From positions 11,269,001 through 11,333,000 of the forward strand of contig NC_091094.1 of the NCBI RefSeq assembly GCF_024713975.1: a stretch of 64,000 nt of DNA. The letters run 5' to 3'. Numbering within the stretch: position 1 is the first letter of the stretch; every line of letters starts with the position of its first letter. The stretch is from Paralichthys olivaceus (lineage: Eukaryota > Chordata > Actinopteri > Pleuronectiformes > Paralichthyidae). Below the pieces are notes generated by a model that was given only the letters and a program-made list of their open reading frames with translations, was not told the origin of the DNA and searched no databases. Below are positions 27,321-40,396 of the stretch, in pieces. Made by a program: the position numbers and the translations under genes.

Positions 27321-28900
27321 AATGAGAGTAAAGTGCGTGGGATCGATGCTGGAGCTGTGTTCAGGAGAAGGTCTTTTTCTGTGGTTTGGGTTAGATCGGT
27401 TGTTTCCTCCTCACACACTGAGAGTTGTCCGTGGGTCCCTGAAGGCGTCTTCTGGGACCTGTAACAACGTGAGTAGTTTGGAGTCCTCGGTAAATATCAG
27501 GAAAAACGACGAGTTGTGTGATGGTTTGTCTCATTTGTCTCTGTTCCTTCAGTCGTTTTTTTTTGTTCTAAGATACAACAGAGATGTATTGTTGTACATT
27601 TTTAATCCACTGCATGTTTGGATGGTTACTGCAAAAAAAAGAAGCCAAATTGGTTTGGCTCAATTATGGCCCAAATCCTGCAGGCAGGAGGAAATAACTG
27701 GGCTCAAGTAAGTTTGCCAGACTTGTGCCAAACCTGTTTGGAATGACGCCCCAGAATCAGCCCAAGTACAGTGGCCCGGGTCGAGCTGCTGAAAGTGAAC
27801 CGGCAATGATCGTACCGGGCATCAATCGATCATTCAATGGACTTTACCTATACTGGCCGGACATGGGTTGCCAAAACCCAACCAACATTGCCAGCATCAG
27901 GCTGAATTCAGCTCAACAGAACTGTCATGTGCATGTTGGCCCAACTCTGGAGGACGGTTTTACCAGAACCCATATTCAAAACTTACAATAAAATCTGAAG
28001 CATTATTTTTGAAATTTAGACCACTCAAAATATATCACATAGTTCATATTAGCACAACAAACAACAACAAAATTAAAATACTGCTCACACGTTTATTTGA
28101 CATTCATAATAATCCACAATGTTATTAATAATAGTGTAACACTGTGGTGTATGCATCTGATTTGGCTGCAGCTGCTGGTAAATTGTTTACAGTGTGTTCA
28201 GTACACAAATAACAAAGCAAATCAACTTCTCTGTCAGTGCAATCTATATGTGGATGAAACAGTATGAAAATATCAACACAATGTGGGATTTGAATTACAT
28301 TAGTATCACCTTTTGAACATATATTGCTGTATTGTTAGTGGGTAGTGTTACATTATGTGTGTTAATATACATATTATATTATTTAATGTTTTTATTATTG
28401 TACTGGTGAAAAAGACGTTTAATACCTTTCCTAGTGGGACATCATTTATTAAATAATGATCACTCTAACAGTTTATAAAATAGAGTTTAGACATCATTGG
28501 ATATTCTTTCTGAGGATTTCATTTTGTGTGTTGAGCTTTGGGTGGTCTGAGATTTCCCGCACGTTCACAGTCAGAAGTGGGCGGTTAATTAGCCCTAATT
28601 TCCTGCCTTTCAATCACTTCACTTAGATAAGAGTGTGGTGGTCTGAGCTGCAGAGCTGGATGCACAGTATGAGTACCTGGTACAAAAGTCTGTATTTTAC
28701 CATATAAAATCCAACCAATGCAAACCCTCACATCAACCGCTGTTAGAGTTGTGATGTTTCTACTGTCTGAATCTTGTTGCCTCTTCCATACACTCTGAAT
28801 AATGGGTTCACCTCCTCATCTTGTGTTGCACACTTTAATGCAGATCACGTCTGCTGTATAGCTTTAAAGAAAATGCTCTGTGTTGATGCAGTTCCAGAGG
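27321..28900. other. ccdc30-emp3 spacer with degenerate repeat
   Basis: At 27640-27960 there is a repeat-like segment rich in GGCCC/GGGCC words (TTGGTTTGGCTCAATTATGG, TGGCCCAACTCTGGAG). The rest is AT-rich. Open frames here look accidental. Confidence 0.4.
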
Positions 28901-29029
28901 AATGTTACTTTTGGTGCTGAGTCGGTCCAGACCACAGATTTGAGGGGGAGGGCAGGGAAAGTTTAGAGGAAATGGGTGTTGAGAACTCCTCCTATATTTG
29001 ACTCCACATTCCTCCTCTGTACCCTCGTC

Positions 29030-29140
29030 TCCATAGTTTTGGAGCAGAGGCGTCTGAGAGGGAAGAAAGGGCACCAGGAGAGGACAGCAGGAGAAATACA
29101 AAAATCAAAGACGAGCACTGATGCAAAAAGAAGCTGAAGG
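29030..29140 (+). other. Probable 5' untranslated exon of emp3
   Basis: Purine-rich sequence ends in GCTGAAGG|GTAAGAAC, a strong donor at 29141. The next exon would begin at 30956 (CTACACAG|GATAACAG), 33 bp before the emp3 ATG. Its start is not defined. Confidence 0.5.
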
Positions 29141-30214
29141 GTAAGAACTTCATCCAAACACCTTGGTTGTATTGAGTTAAACTGAATAGATGAACCTGGG
29201 TTTGCTGTCACTGACACAGCTCGGTGTATGCATGATGAAACTCTTGCTCAATGGGATGCAGGTCACACCCAAATGTGACCAAATGCTAACAGGACTCTTG
29301 TTTGAGCGTCTGAGATGCTCATCTTGCTCCTCCACAATGATACTCTCTCAGTTTACATTGTCGTTACTCCTGCTCTGTCTGTGCCAGGTACGTCCAGCGC
29401 TTACGTAGACCAGATGTAGAAGTATGTAATCAAACCCATGCCTCCCTCAACCGTCCACAATCCAACAGCGACAGTGACTTCCCTCTATGGGCAGAGCTGG
29501 ATGGGAAAGACAAACGTGCAAGGCAAAGAGTGCCAGCTTCCAAGAAAGTTAAAAGTTTAAATCTAGCACTTGTAGCCTTTTAATTGGATACAATTATTTG
29601 TGAAACCAAAGCATCAGTCTTTCTTTCAGGCCACAGAAACATATGTGCAATATACACAAATAATACACTAATCTGTACAAAAAACCCTTTTTAATTAATT
29701 TAGCTACAGATAATATCAGTTTTAAACAAAACAATAGAAAAAGTCCTGAAGTACTTTTTACTGGTTAGGCAACTTCTGTCTTTACCAATCTCATCCACGA
29801 TGAAGAGGAAGTAAAACAGGACCAATGTATTATAAATAATGTGACTTCCTCATCTTTGTGCTGATAATGCTCAAAAAATGTTCTGATGAAAAACATAGAC
29901 AGGATTATATGAGTAATACAGGATATTTAATGTATCTGAACACTTATCCACGCCTCAAGGACTCATCAACTTTTATATCATCATTAGTGTTCTTGTTTTC
30001 ATTACATCTTAATGTGAATTTGTTGACTCTCGGAGGTAATCCCATTATTTTGGGAGTTTAAGGATATTTAGGTGGAGGCTTTGAATTAGCCCAATGCATT
30101 GCATCTGCCTTGCCTGCAGTGTATATTATTATTTGTAAAATTGTTATGTATTTATTCTAATCAGGGCTAAATCATTTTTTAAAATCTAAAATCTATAATT
30201 TCACACTCTTTAAA

Positions 30215-30275
30215 AGAAAGACAGACAGATAGATTAATATACTGATCCCCGGAGGGAAATTAAATTGTCATAGAA
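30215..30275 (+). repeat. Short retroelement-tail-like piece
   Basis: AGACAGACAGATAGATTAAT followed by TGATCCCCGGAGGGAAATTA resembles the 3' tail of fish LINE/SINE elements. It lies in the emp3 5' intron. Confidence 0.45.
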
Positions 30276-30988
30276 GCCAGGTATATCAAAATACATTTAA
30301 ATACAAGGTAAAAAAATACACAAAATAGAAAAGGAAATACTAAAAGTGCAGTGGAGGTCCAAATAAACATTTGAAATATGACAGAATGAGAGATTAAATA
30401 AATAAGTTGCAAAGGAAGTTGTGATACTGGTCTGCAAACACGGCTGGGGACAACATTATAATGAAATTAGGATGCTAATACTAATACTTTAAAGACTAAG
30501 TTATAAAAATGTTTCCACAAGTTTAAGAAAACTCAAGGTATTTCTTAGTTACTGAACTTCAAGTGAAATGATTTATATTTTAAGTCAATTAAAGAAAAAG
30601 ACCCATGTTAGACCATATGTAGATCAAATTTCCGACTACATGTTTACAGAGGTGGTAGTGAACCGATGATGGGATGTATTCCCCAGAGACTGGACGGGCT
30701 CTGGAGATCCTCCACACAGTCGGGCTTGTGGCTCGATAAATGAGCAGAGATTGTCAGTGTAGATGTGAGGAGCATGATGAAAGAGGTGAGAGTTTCCCTG
30801 AGAGGCAGAAACAGGAGGAGGAAACTGCTGGCTGTTTAAAATGACATGCAAGGAAGTCAAGGCAATGACATGACTGTTTGATTTGATATGAATCCACCTG
30901 ACTCCAGGTGGAATTGTCTCGTTTTATTATCTATAATCGCACCGTCTCTACACAGGATAACAGAGTCTTCCCACATCTAACGGCAGCC

Positions 30989-32467
30989 ATGGTCTTCCTC
31001 CTAGTATCCCTGACTGTGCTACATCTGGCCACCTTGGCCATGCTCCTCATCTCCACCCTGGAGAAGGTGAGATATTAACTGGTGTGGTAACTTGTACTGT
31101 CCCCATTTTGCCAGTACATGTCACTCTTAATCCAGGTATGATCTTAAGGCTCAAAGGTAAATAGACAGTATTTACATAGTGCTTTTCTACTTAAAGAGCT
31201 TTAAGCAGCACAAATCGACAGTGTCGGTGCAGCCGTCAGGAGCAATATGAGGTTCAGTATCTTAACCAAGAACTCTGTGAAAAGCAGAATAAAACTGCCG
31301 GGGATCAAACCATCAATCTTTGGGTTATTGGATGACCTTCTCTACCTCCTGAGCCTCAACCAGAGGAAATTTAACAGAAATGCTGCAGAACAAAATATTA
31401 CTTTTGTACATGAAGTCAGAGGGCTACTGTCTTTTTGAAATCTGCTGCATTTTAAAAATGTCTTTCTTTCTTCCTCTCTTCCTCCCTGCAGTCCTGGTGG
31501 ATATGGGCTGACTCAGAAATCTCCGACCTCTGGTATAACTGCTTCCATGACAACTCCACAGAGACCTGGCTGTGCGCTGCTACAGACGAAAGCGGTAAAT
31601 TGTCAAGCTGTCCATTTGTTCCAGCAGGTTTCAGTTTATACGATGGTGATGTAAATTGTGTCCATATGACTGAGTGTGTCAGTGTTGTTGTGAACCTGTT
31701 CCCTCAGACTGGCTGCAGTCGGTCCAGGCCCTCATGGTTCTCTCTGTGGTCTTCTCCTCTATCTCCTTCCTGGTTTTTCTGTGCCAGCTCCTCACCATGT
31801 CTAAAGGAGGACTCTTCTACTTCACAGGCTTCTGTCAGGCCTTCGCAGGTGTTTTCAAGTCTTATTCCTTCATCTACATAAAATTGTGTAAATTAAAATG
31901 CCACAGTAGTTTACATTATTCATTCATTTGAGAATTATTTTTCCATGCATGCTCACAAAGAAAGTGATGTGTATTTTGGGATTTCAACATTGTGAGTCAT
32001 CTTGTTGGCAACGTATCCAATAAGAAGTATCAAAACCAACAATGAAGTGATTGTACAAACAAGTGTTGTCTGTGTAGTCAAACCCTGATGTGGCTTATTC
32101 CTCTTTAGAGCTCCTTGTTATCCAAATAGTGAGCCACACAGTGGCTAACTAAAGGAGAATTTAATGCTTGATCTGTTGTACTGAATTACAGTACATTGTA
32201 CAGGTCTATCTATTGAAGAGAGTGTATGTATTGTAGTATGAACGCGGTGATATGAGATCATTTGAACTAAAGCATTTTCATGCTCTTGCAGGCTGCACAG
32301 ACTTTGCCGCCTGCCTCATCTTCACCTTCCGCAGAAAGGAGATCCTAAATGACACCAGAGACCTGAGCAAAGGACACTTTGGCTACTGCTTCATCCTGGC
32401 GTGGCTGTGCGTCCCTCTGCTCCTGGTCAGCGGGGTCCTGTACGTCCACCTGCGCAAGAAGCAGTGA
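30989..32467 (+). CDS. emp3: Epithelial membrane protein 3-like tetraspan (PMP22/EMP family), 165 aa
   Basis: Four coding exons join in frame: 30989-31066, 31492-31594, 31708-31848 and 32292-32467 (TGA). The protein has four hydrophobic segments near residues 1-22, 66-89, 97-120 and 138-160. The first extracellular loop carries the family pattern LEKSWW, DLWYNC and WLC (Cys43 and Cys54) and an N-glycosylation site at Asn47 (NST). The stretches DWLQSVQALMVLS, LTMSKGGLFYFTGFCQ, GHFGYCFILAW and the C-terminal HLRKKQ follow EMP3/PMP22. The loop (SWW...DLWYNC...DNSTETWLC) is closest to EMP3 as I remember it. The length fits (human about 163 aa). The family acts at the plasma membrane in growth and adhesion. 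A poly(A) signal ATTAAA lies at 33074-33079. Confidence 0.88.
31157..31365 (-). repeat. tRNA-derived SINE (minus strand)
   Basis: On the minus strand the head is GGTTGAGGCTCAGGAGGTAG and box B is GGTTTGATCCCC. The far end carries the complement of TTTACATAGTGCTTTTCTAC, the same tail type as the SINE at 25955. It lies in an emp3 intron. Confidence 0.8.
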
Positions 32468-32769
32468 GAAGGGAAGAACACTCGTTAGGAGTCCCCTCAC
32501 TTCAGTCACCACCCAGTTAAGAATCATGCAAGGACATAAAATGACTGAGAAGGAAATACCTCTGTTTTCTTTCTGACTCAAGATCCACCCTGTCGCGCTG
32601 CGCGGTATGCGAGACATCATGTCATCATGAGGGCATATCATTCAAGAACAGCTCAAGGGAATTTACTGAACCTCAGTCATGTTGTGAGATAAAATGTTGA
32701 CAGAGATCTAGAACCTAGAATGATACTCTCCTTATGAAACTACATTTAAATTCAATAGAGCCTGATTTC

Positions 32770-33010
32770 ATTTTATTGTTTTACTCACTCACAGAAATAT
32801 CAATGAATTATTCTCTGAGAAATCAATGAAAATGTTGAAAAATGCCAAAAATAGCAATATTTAAAAGTCTCTGATCCAGATCTGCACAAAATATTATTTA
32901 GGTTCTTCCCTGGGTCATGTCCCATCCCTTTAACGGAATTCAGTTTTGTAGTTTTATGCACAATCCTGCAAACTATTCAACAAACAGATGAAAACATAAC
33001 CTCAGAACGT
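32770..33010 (-). repeat. 'GGAGGTTATGTTTTCACC' repeat family, copy 3 (reverse)
   Basis: Ends in GATGAAAACATAACCTC, the complement of the family start. It contains GGGTCATGTCCCATCCC and ATTCTCTGAGAAATCAATG. It overlaps the probable emp3 3' untranslated region. Confidence 0.7.
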
Positions 33011-33659
33011 GAATGAATAACTTTTGTGAAAATATGGAGCCTGAATTACTTTTGTACATATCTGTGTTTACCTATTAAAAACACTGGTTCTTGTCACTTT
33101 ATTATTTGTGTCAACACTTTAGCACAGAGCATTATTGTGCTTAAATCTGTGTAAGTCCTGCTTTGTTTTGTGTTAAGTGCTGTATTTGTGACAGTGCAGG
33201 TGCAATCCTCCGCCACGATGCTGTGGTTGCACAAGGGTGTGCCGTCTTTCTCACTATCTCATTGTTTGGTGGAATTTCTTGTATACTTTTTTAAAGCATG
33301 CCCATAGATTACTTTAACAGAGAGCAAGAGGAGAATTATGTAACAAACTGGTTGGGGGGGCAAGGTTCACAAAAGTATTCCACACAAAAATATAAATTTA
33401 CTTTTACACCTCAAGTCTGGAGGGAAGAGTCCCAAAAAATAGAGTGTTATTCCAATTATTATTCCGATATCAAACCTCATATGTTTGTAGGAAGACAGAG
33501 AATCAGATACTGTATTTATTGAAAGTGCTGTGGAAGTCAGGGGAGGTGCAGCAGGATGGTAATCGTGTGTGTGATCAGCACCCTGATCTGTCAGCTGCAC
33601 AGATTCTCAGGAATCTGAGAACAATGTTTGTTACAAGGAGTGGAAGCTTTGAGAGTAGT

Positions 33660-33743
33660 AGGACGACATTCAGGGGAGGAGACACATGAAAAGCTGCAGC
33701 GTCTCAGAGCTCATGAGAAGTAGTTGAGCCTGAGAGACGAGAG
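33660..33743 (+). other. Possible 5' untranslated exon of the FAM83 gene
   Basis: The segment ends in GACGAGAG|GTGAGTTT, a strong donor at 33744. The following exon could begin at 34074 or 34067. Its start is not defined. Confidence 0.45.
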
Positions 33744-34126
33744 GTGAGTTTCACAACCTGTTCATTTACTTATTTTTTATTTTGTTAAAACTTGTTGATT
33801 TTCTCTTCACTCAACATGAGCAGGGGAAACGGCTGCTGCAGAACACAACATTTACTCAGGACTGAACTTGTGAACCCTGAACAGGATTTGTCAGTGAGGA
33901 GCAACGTGATTCCAATAAGACAGAAACATCCAGACATCTGGGTCCTATAGGTAAATCTTACCAACCAGGAAAAAGTATCTTTTTTTTGTCAGAAAGATGA
34001 ATGAGGAAATAATTTTGAGGATGACATGAGCTGGCCTGGGATGGTCTCATCATTACACAACTGCAGTCACTAGTGGGAACTTTGAGAGGAGCAACTTTTC
34101 CCCCAGAGACACACCAGACTGCAGTT

Positions 34127-37100
34127 ATGTCAGACTCTAGGGAGCAGAGCCTTGATGAGAACGTAGTGTTCCTGGAGGTCACAGAGTCTTCTCCAGAGTT
34201 CCTCTACAGTGAGAGGGAGCGTCAGGCGGTGGAGAGGCTCCTGAGCGCCGGACCAGAGGCCTTCTACAGCTCCATCGGCACAGAGCGCTCTGGCTGTTTC
34301 CTGTCGCCTGAGGAGGTCAGACAGATAAGCAGCTGGGCTCAGGACTATCGCTTCAACCAGCAGCAGGTGCGCTTGGAGGAGGATGGAGGGGAAGGCAGCT
34401 CACAGATGGAGGACTTCTGCTCTACCTACTTCCCTTGCACCTCCGACACACCGGCTCCAGACCTTGACCTGGGCTGGCCTGAGAGGGGGCCCTGGCTGAT
34501 GATGGGGAGCATCACAGTCCACACCAGCCCACCTGCTGACGGAGAACCCCCCGTCAGAGAGATAATCCGACAGCACTTGCAAAGGGCCACCCAAGTATGC
34601 AAATATAGATTTCATTGTGTGAACGAATGTCCCAAATGTTTTAGGGTAGAGGTGAAGTGATAAGTGAATCTGAGGGATATAGATACTTTAATGCCTGAGT
34701 ATTGAAATATTCTGAGATGTTGTACTTTGAAAAGAAAAATTTACTTTGGGCTTCACTATAAGACTCAATAAGTTAATAGATTAACTAATAGATTAAGATG
34801 CACAGCTTCAGTTTTAATGTTATACCTGAAGCATCCTACAACTATGAAATGTTACAATAAATTCTAATTACAATTTCACTGTTAGATTTAACTCAGGTAG
34901 TATTTGATCCCTTTTTCTACTTCTGCATCTGTGATTTTCACCTGTCAACAATAAGAAAAAGCAGGTTTTCAGTTTTTGTAAGTACCATTTTCAGTAATCC
35001 AGCCAATTACAGACTAAGTAACATTTGCTCTGGAACATGTGCTCTGCAGGTAATTGCTATTGTGACAGACAGATTAACAGATGGTGCAATAATTGGTGAT
35101 TTACACAACGCTGCCTCCCGGGGCGTCCCTGTCTACATCATCCTGAATCAGAGATCCATTCAGGAGGATTTCATGCTCAACAGGCTGCAGCATCCGGTGA
35201 GTCCCCCCCCCCTCCAAACACACACATCTAGCAGCCATCGTTGTGTGTATGTTTACACAGCAATAAATGAACTAGAGATTTTATTTGGCTGAAATCAAGC
35301 AGCACCAGTCTCCAATATCAAAACTCTATATTATAGGGATTCTGTCTATCATGACTGAAAGTGAGCATAGATCAGTATCATTTAAAACCTGAAACACAGC
35401 ATACGCACTCGAGAGCTGTCCAATAAACTAAAGTGTGTCTTTCTGCTCTGGCATGCTCATGTTAGGAATGTGCCGTGTTCTTTTAAGAGCAGATGGTTGA
35501 ACTGGTTGCACAGCATTCAGTGGTTCCATTAAGGTGTCAAAACTCTGCCTGATGTTAAGAACAATATGAAAACAATCCCATCTTCATAAATACTATCCGT
35601 TAAATTATTTAACATGAGTGAAAAGTTATAAGTCTTCATCAGTGTCTATAGTTGAGCTTGCAGACTTTTTAAATTTCTTAATTATACTGGTACGTCATGG
35701 CAGTGCTAATCAAAAGCAATGTTTGACTGAAGAATCTCAACTATTTAGCCGCGATGTTCATGGAGCCCTGAGAATAAACTGGAATGACTCTCAAACTCTT
35801 AATCTGGTGCCATCAGCATTCAATCACATTTTTTACTAAAGTTCATATCAGTATCTAAACTGAAACAACGAAGAAGTTTGGGGTTTTTTCATTAAAATAT
35901 TTGGGTTTGACAATAGATATTATTCTGAAAATATCACACTGAATATATTAAAATCATATTATATATTAAAATCAAAACTGCTCCATATAAGAATCTGATA
36001 GAAATGTGGTCCACCTAGAAACTCTATCAAGATCAAATCTGATGCTGTTATTTATGAGGAGGATTGGTTGTATACATGTATGTATACATATATATGTACT
36101 GTGTTTATGAATATGTTGATGTCACATGATGTGAGCACTCATTTTCGTGCATTAATAAATCCACAAATGAAATATGGCATTAAAGTCCCTGAGATCTGAT
36201 GCATGTTGAAGGGATGTAAATGTGTTTTTCTGATCGGAGCTTGTGTGATGCAAGAATTAAATATCATGCTGCTAACTCACCAAGCTAAGATCATGAGAGA
36301 CATGGTAAAAAAAACAGTCAGCATGTTGGCAATTTCACTTGGGGCATCTTAGCATGCTTCCATTAGCATTGAGCTCAAACCACATTCTGTCTAATTATAA
36401 ATCTTATGTATAAAACATGATATTACACATCATGGACTTGAAAAACTCCAAGTTCCAATGTAATTCAGTCTTCAGTTTCATCTTGAGCTTGTGATTTGTC
36501 AGAACATCCGAGTCCGTGTTCTTGGAGGGAAAGCCTTCTGTTCCAGGACAGGAAAGACGGTGGTTGGTGAGATGAAAGATAATTTCCTTCTGGTGGATTT
36601 GGAGACAGTAATTCATGGCAGCTACAGGTAAACAAACACAATTTCATTTTTGATTTCCTTTAAAATAAGTTACAAACACTCCTTTGTTCTCTGCAGCCTC
36701 ACATGGACCGACGCTCACCTGCACCGGCAGCTGATCACCGTCCTCCGCGGCCCAGTCGTGGACTCATTTGACCAGGAGTTCAGGATCCTTTTTGCTGCTT
36801 CGCTTCCAGTCGCAGACACACCGAGAGTCGCAGAATCCCACGTAACTGTGACTCAAAAGCTAAGAGAGTTTTCAGATCTCCGCTTCCGAAAACAGCTCTC
36901 ATTTGACCCTGAGATCCTCAACCCTCCATCTCCACCTACTGATTCTCTCCTGGACTGGGAAGCCATGGGCGTTGTCCAGAGAGAGGGTAATTTTCCTGAG
37001 AGTCCTAGTGATCAACATGAGGAAATCGTGTTCAAGGAAATATCACAGAAGAATAACATGCTGTTGAGTAAAAATGCAACCATTATGGATGATTTCACCA

Positions 37101-38694
37101 GCAGTGGAAACCATTTTGTGGATAAAAAAAGGTAAACAAACCCTTTTAAATTAACCACTTTAAGACATATGAGTGAGTCCTTTGTTTTTTAAAACTACTT
37201 ACTGAAAATTGATTTCAATATAATTCCTGTTTTTTATCAGTATGATCGACACATTGTTTGCAGGACCTTACTGACCTTATTGTATTCGACAGGGTAAACG
37301 CTCATAACTCTCCAGTGATAAACCATGTTCCAGATAAATCAACAATATTCAAGTGAGTCTTGTTTCCGCCTAAATACATGGATGAACAGTAGTGACATTC
37401 TTTTTCTGATGATGTTTCATATAATTTTCCATTTGATCTTGATTATTTTCATAGCAGTATAAAGCCATCAACAGCAGACCTAACCCCAGAGAGAATGAAG
37501 AGGTAACAAGCAAAAGATAAAGTAAACACATCGAATTATTGTGGAAATGTCACATTTAATGAAAATATGTTGTTTTCATCTAAAGGGTGGAACGCATAGT
37601 AGAAAAAACTATTTCCAGGCAACTCTCCAAAGAGAAGAGAACCAATTTAGGTGACCGAATAATGACGAGAGTTGATGATAAAACAACAGAACCGATGCAC
37701 AACATGGTCATACTTTCATCTAATAAGAGAATAGAGACATCGAGGAGGGGTCTCTGTGTGGAGGAGGAGAGCCGCATGGATGAAACTGGCTCCAAAGTGG
37801 AGAACACACCATCTTCTAGAGTAAGTCGCCAGCCTTTGCAGTCAAAATATTTGTTTTAACTCTGATGTGAAATGCCACTGTGGAAACTGAGCAGCATTTC
37901 TCTCCTCAAAGAAACCCATAATCCTGAGGGTGCCACAGTCTGAGAGCTTCAGCTCTCTGAGCGACATAATGAAGAGGATTCAGCCTCAGCAAAGCTCTTC
38001 AAGGCTGCTCAAGAAAGAATCCAACACTGCAGCATCGGACTTGAGCCAATCCATGATGGACCTGAGTGTACACAAAAAAGACACACATCAAGACTGGAGA
38101 GGAGTCCCAGTGCCAAGGTTTAAGGCCAGTGTAAGTGTGCAGACTTGTGTTCGCTATGGTTGAAATTTAATCTGATCATCATTATATTCATGTAAATGCA
38201 TTTGCTTTTAGAAAATGTGTGATATATAGATTTCTATTTCAGGAAGATACAGGTTGAGGCCTTTATGACCTGAGTTGTGTACAGTTCAACCAAAGAGGGA
38301 ATTATTCTTTTTAAAATTTGAATACTTTGATAAAGATAAAATAAGTGAACAGGTTTTTCTCATTTCACTGTTACTGTTCTAAAGATTGATTTCAACTTGC
38401 ACAAAGTAATTCATTGTTTTAGGTCATGAACACTCAAAGTGCCTAAAACTCAAAGTGATGCAATGTGAAATTACTAACATATTTTGGCTTCTGTTTCCTG
38501 GGTAGTGCTTTGACTCGAGTTTCATGACGCCTGCTTTCACTCTGATGAAGAAGAGGAACGATGACTTGAAATCTTCGTTGTACAGAACCTCAACAGACTT
38601 CCTGCCCAGAGAGCGGCCCCGCAGCTCTGCTTATGGTCTGAATATGGACTGGAGGAGGTCGCTGGCAGAGAGGGAATTAGGGGAACAAGAATGA
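34127..38694 (+). CDS. fam83e: FAM83 family protein (DUF1669 scaffold), probably FAM83E, 640 aa
   Basis: Nine exons join in frame: 34127-34594, 35050-35196, 36503-36627, 36697-37131, 37293-37352, 37458-37502, 37586-37820, 37912-38130 and 38506-38694. The N-terminal ~300 residues form the DUF1669 pseudo-phospholipase-D domain: SPEFLYSERERQAVERLL, TPAPDLDLGWP, VIAIVTDRLTDG, GVPVYIILNQ, then GSYSLTWTDAHLHRQL and VVDSFDQEFRILFAAS. The last holds the F-x-x-x-F motif (Phe271, Phe275) by which FAM83 proteins bind casein kinase 1. The C-terminal half is Ser/Lys-rich, probably disordered, and spread over small exons. The domain most resembles FAM83E, and its neighbour emp3 shares human 19q13.33 with FAM83E. 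FAM83F or G are less likely. AATAAA lies at 38893 and 39109. Confidence 0.8.
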
Positions 38695-38699
38695 GAACA

Positions 38700-39802
38700 A
38701 AAATACAAAAGCAACAACATCTGTCACTGACGACAGGTGGCAACCAGGATGGTTCTGACCATGCAGTGTAAATTACCCCAAATAAGCCATACTGTTACTA
38801 TGCAGGATGTGTTACTGTTTTAAATTCCGATGTGACATCCCACTGAATCTGATTATGAGAAGCTTCACTGTTTGTAGTTTACTTCATGTTTAAATAAATA
38901 ACATAGTTTTGTTCGAGCTGCTCACAACGAATAGCTGCTTTAATCAGTAAGATTTGCAAACGAGAAGAAGTTACACTTTTTGATTGGAAATTTCAATAGG
39001 TAGGATTTTATTAAACCTTCTGCTAAAGTTGGTGGTTATTTTATTTTTCAGTATTAAGGTTGGGACCTACTGGACCTACTGCAACATTATACAACATGAT
39101 AAAAAGACAATAAAAGTCAGATTCATGTACAAGTGCTGATAAGATGCCAACTGAAGCTTCACTGAAAAAATAAAACAACAGGACTGAAGCTAAAACTCCA
39201 GACTCAAGCGTCATCACTTATATGGTTTGTCATTGAAAACTTTGTTGTTTTATTTTAAGTCAGATGCTTTTTAGACTCACAAGCTGACTGTCTCACTTCA
39301 GGCCAAATATATCCAAAGGAAGACATGGAAGGTTCCAGAATTTGAAGTGATGAGAAATATTTCTGACAACAATGTGAGAAAACTGTTGAAGAGAAAAGAA
39401 CGAACACCCACAAGTGTTTCATCAGCAGCACAGGCGTAATAAAAGATTGTGTGTAGAGCTACCTGCGGCTGCTACAACTTCAACATTTTAAGTTTAAGTC
39501 CTGAGAGACAAATGTCAGGCTGGGGTTGTGGAGATTAGAGTATTCAAATATTGGTTTCGGAAGAGAGGGAAATAATGACAGTCTGAAGAAGAGATTTATT
39601 TAGCGGCTCAATGGGGGACAGGGTTCACTGCATGATGAATCTAATGATCCTCTGACCTTTCCTATGGCGCCACCAGGAGGTTAGAGTTATCACTTGTTTT
39701 ATGAAACATCTACGGGATGGTGCATCTGTCTTTTCTTCATGTGTCCCCATGAGGTCAACACAACTCTTGTCTACTCATGTATGAATTAGAATTGCAATGT
39801 GC

Positions 39803-39848
<46 letters not shown>

Positions 39849-40396
39849 GTTTTGATGATCCCTGACTTTTCATCTTGCAGGGTCACAATTTCCTCAACAT
39901 CCTCAGTACTTTTTGTTTGGTTCATAGACTGAATAAAATATGGATGACGTGTCTCCACGTCCTCCCACCATTCAGAAAAGAAGTCAAAATGTCGGCTGTC
40001 TTCACAAACAGTCTGTGGTTTGGATCCGGTCAGTTTGAATGCCACTGTGAGCACATTGCATCACATTGTACGCGACTCTGAACTTATTGTAACTGAGAAT
40101 TTTGAATTGTTTTGTATTTGCTGTAAACCACACATTAAAATAACCTCTAACGTGTGCTTACACTCCCCTGCCTGAGGTGGCGCTGTGCATCTTTCACATT
40201 CCTTTGTAGACTCAGATTGACGGAGTAGAAGAAGAAATCACGGAAGCACATGGTGAACAGTAGGAAACATATTTATCTGAACGTAGCTGGATATCTACGC
40301 TTTTTATTTTACTCTGATCTCCAGATTTGAACTTTTTGTTGTTTTCACGTCCTGTCTTAGTTTATCCACGTGCGGCAAACACGTGTGATTTCTACA
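38700..40396. other. FAM83-utp3 spacer and utp3 promoter region
   Basis: It holds the FAM83 3' untranslated region, a CA repeat (39804-39846) and AT-rich sequence. Near 40165-40235, GAGGTGGCGCTGTGC and GTAGAAGAAGAAATC resemble a reversed piece of the fish repeat at 47866. GCGGCAAACACGTGTG lies just before the utp3 ATG. Confidence 0.5.
39804..39846. repeat. CA microsatellite
   Basis: (CA)n of about 43 bp, uninterrupted. Confidence 0.95.

Noticed and set aside
27725-27991. 88-codon open frame with Pro/Asn-rich product
   Set aside because: It lies in a degenerate GGCCC-rich repeat and has no splice context.
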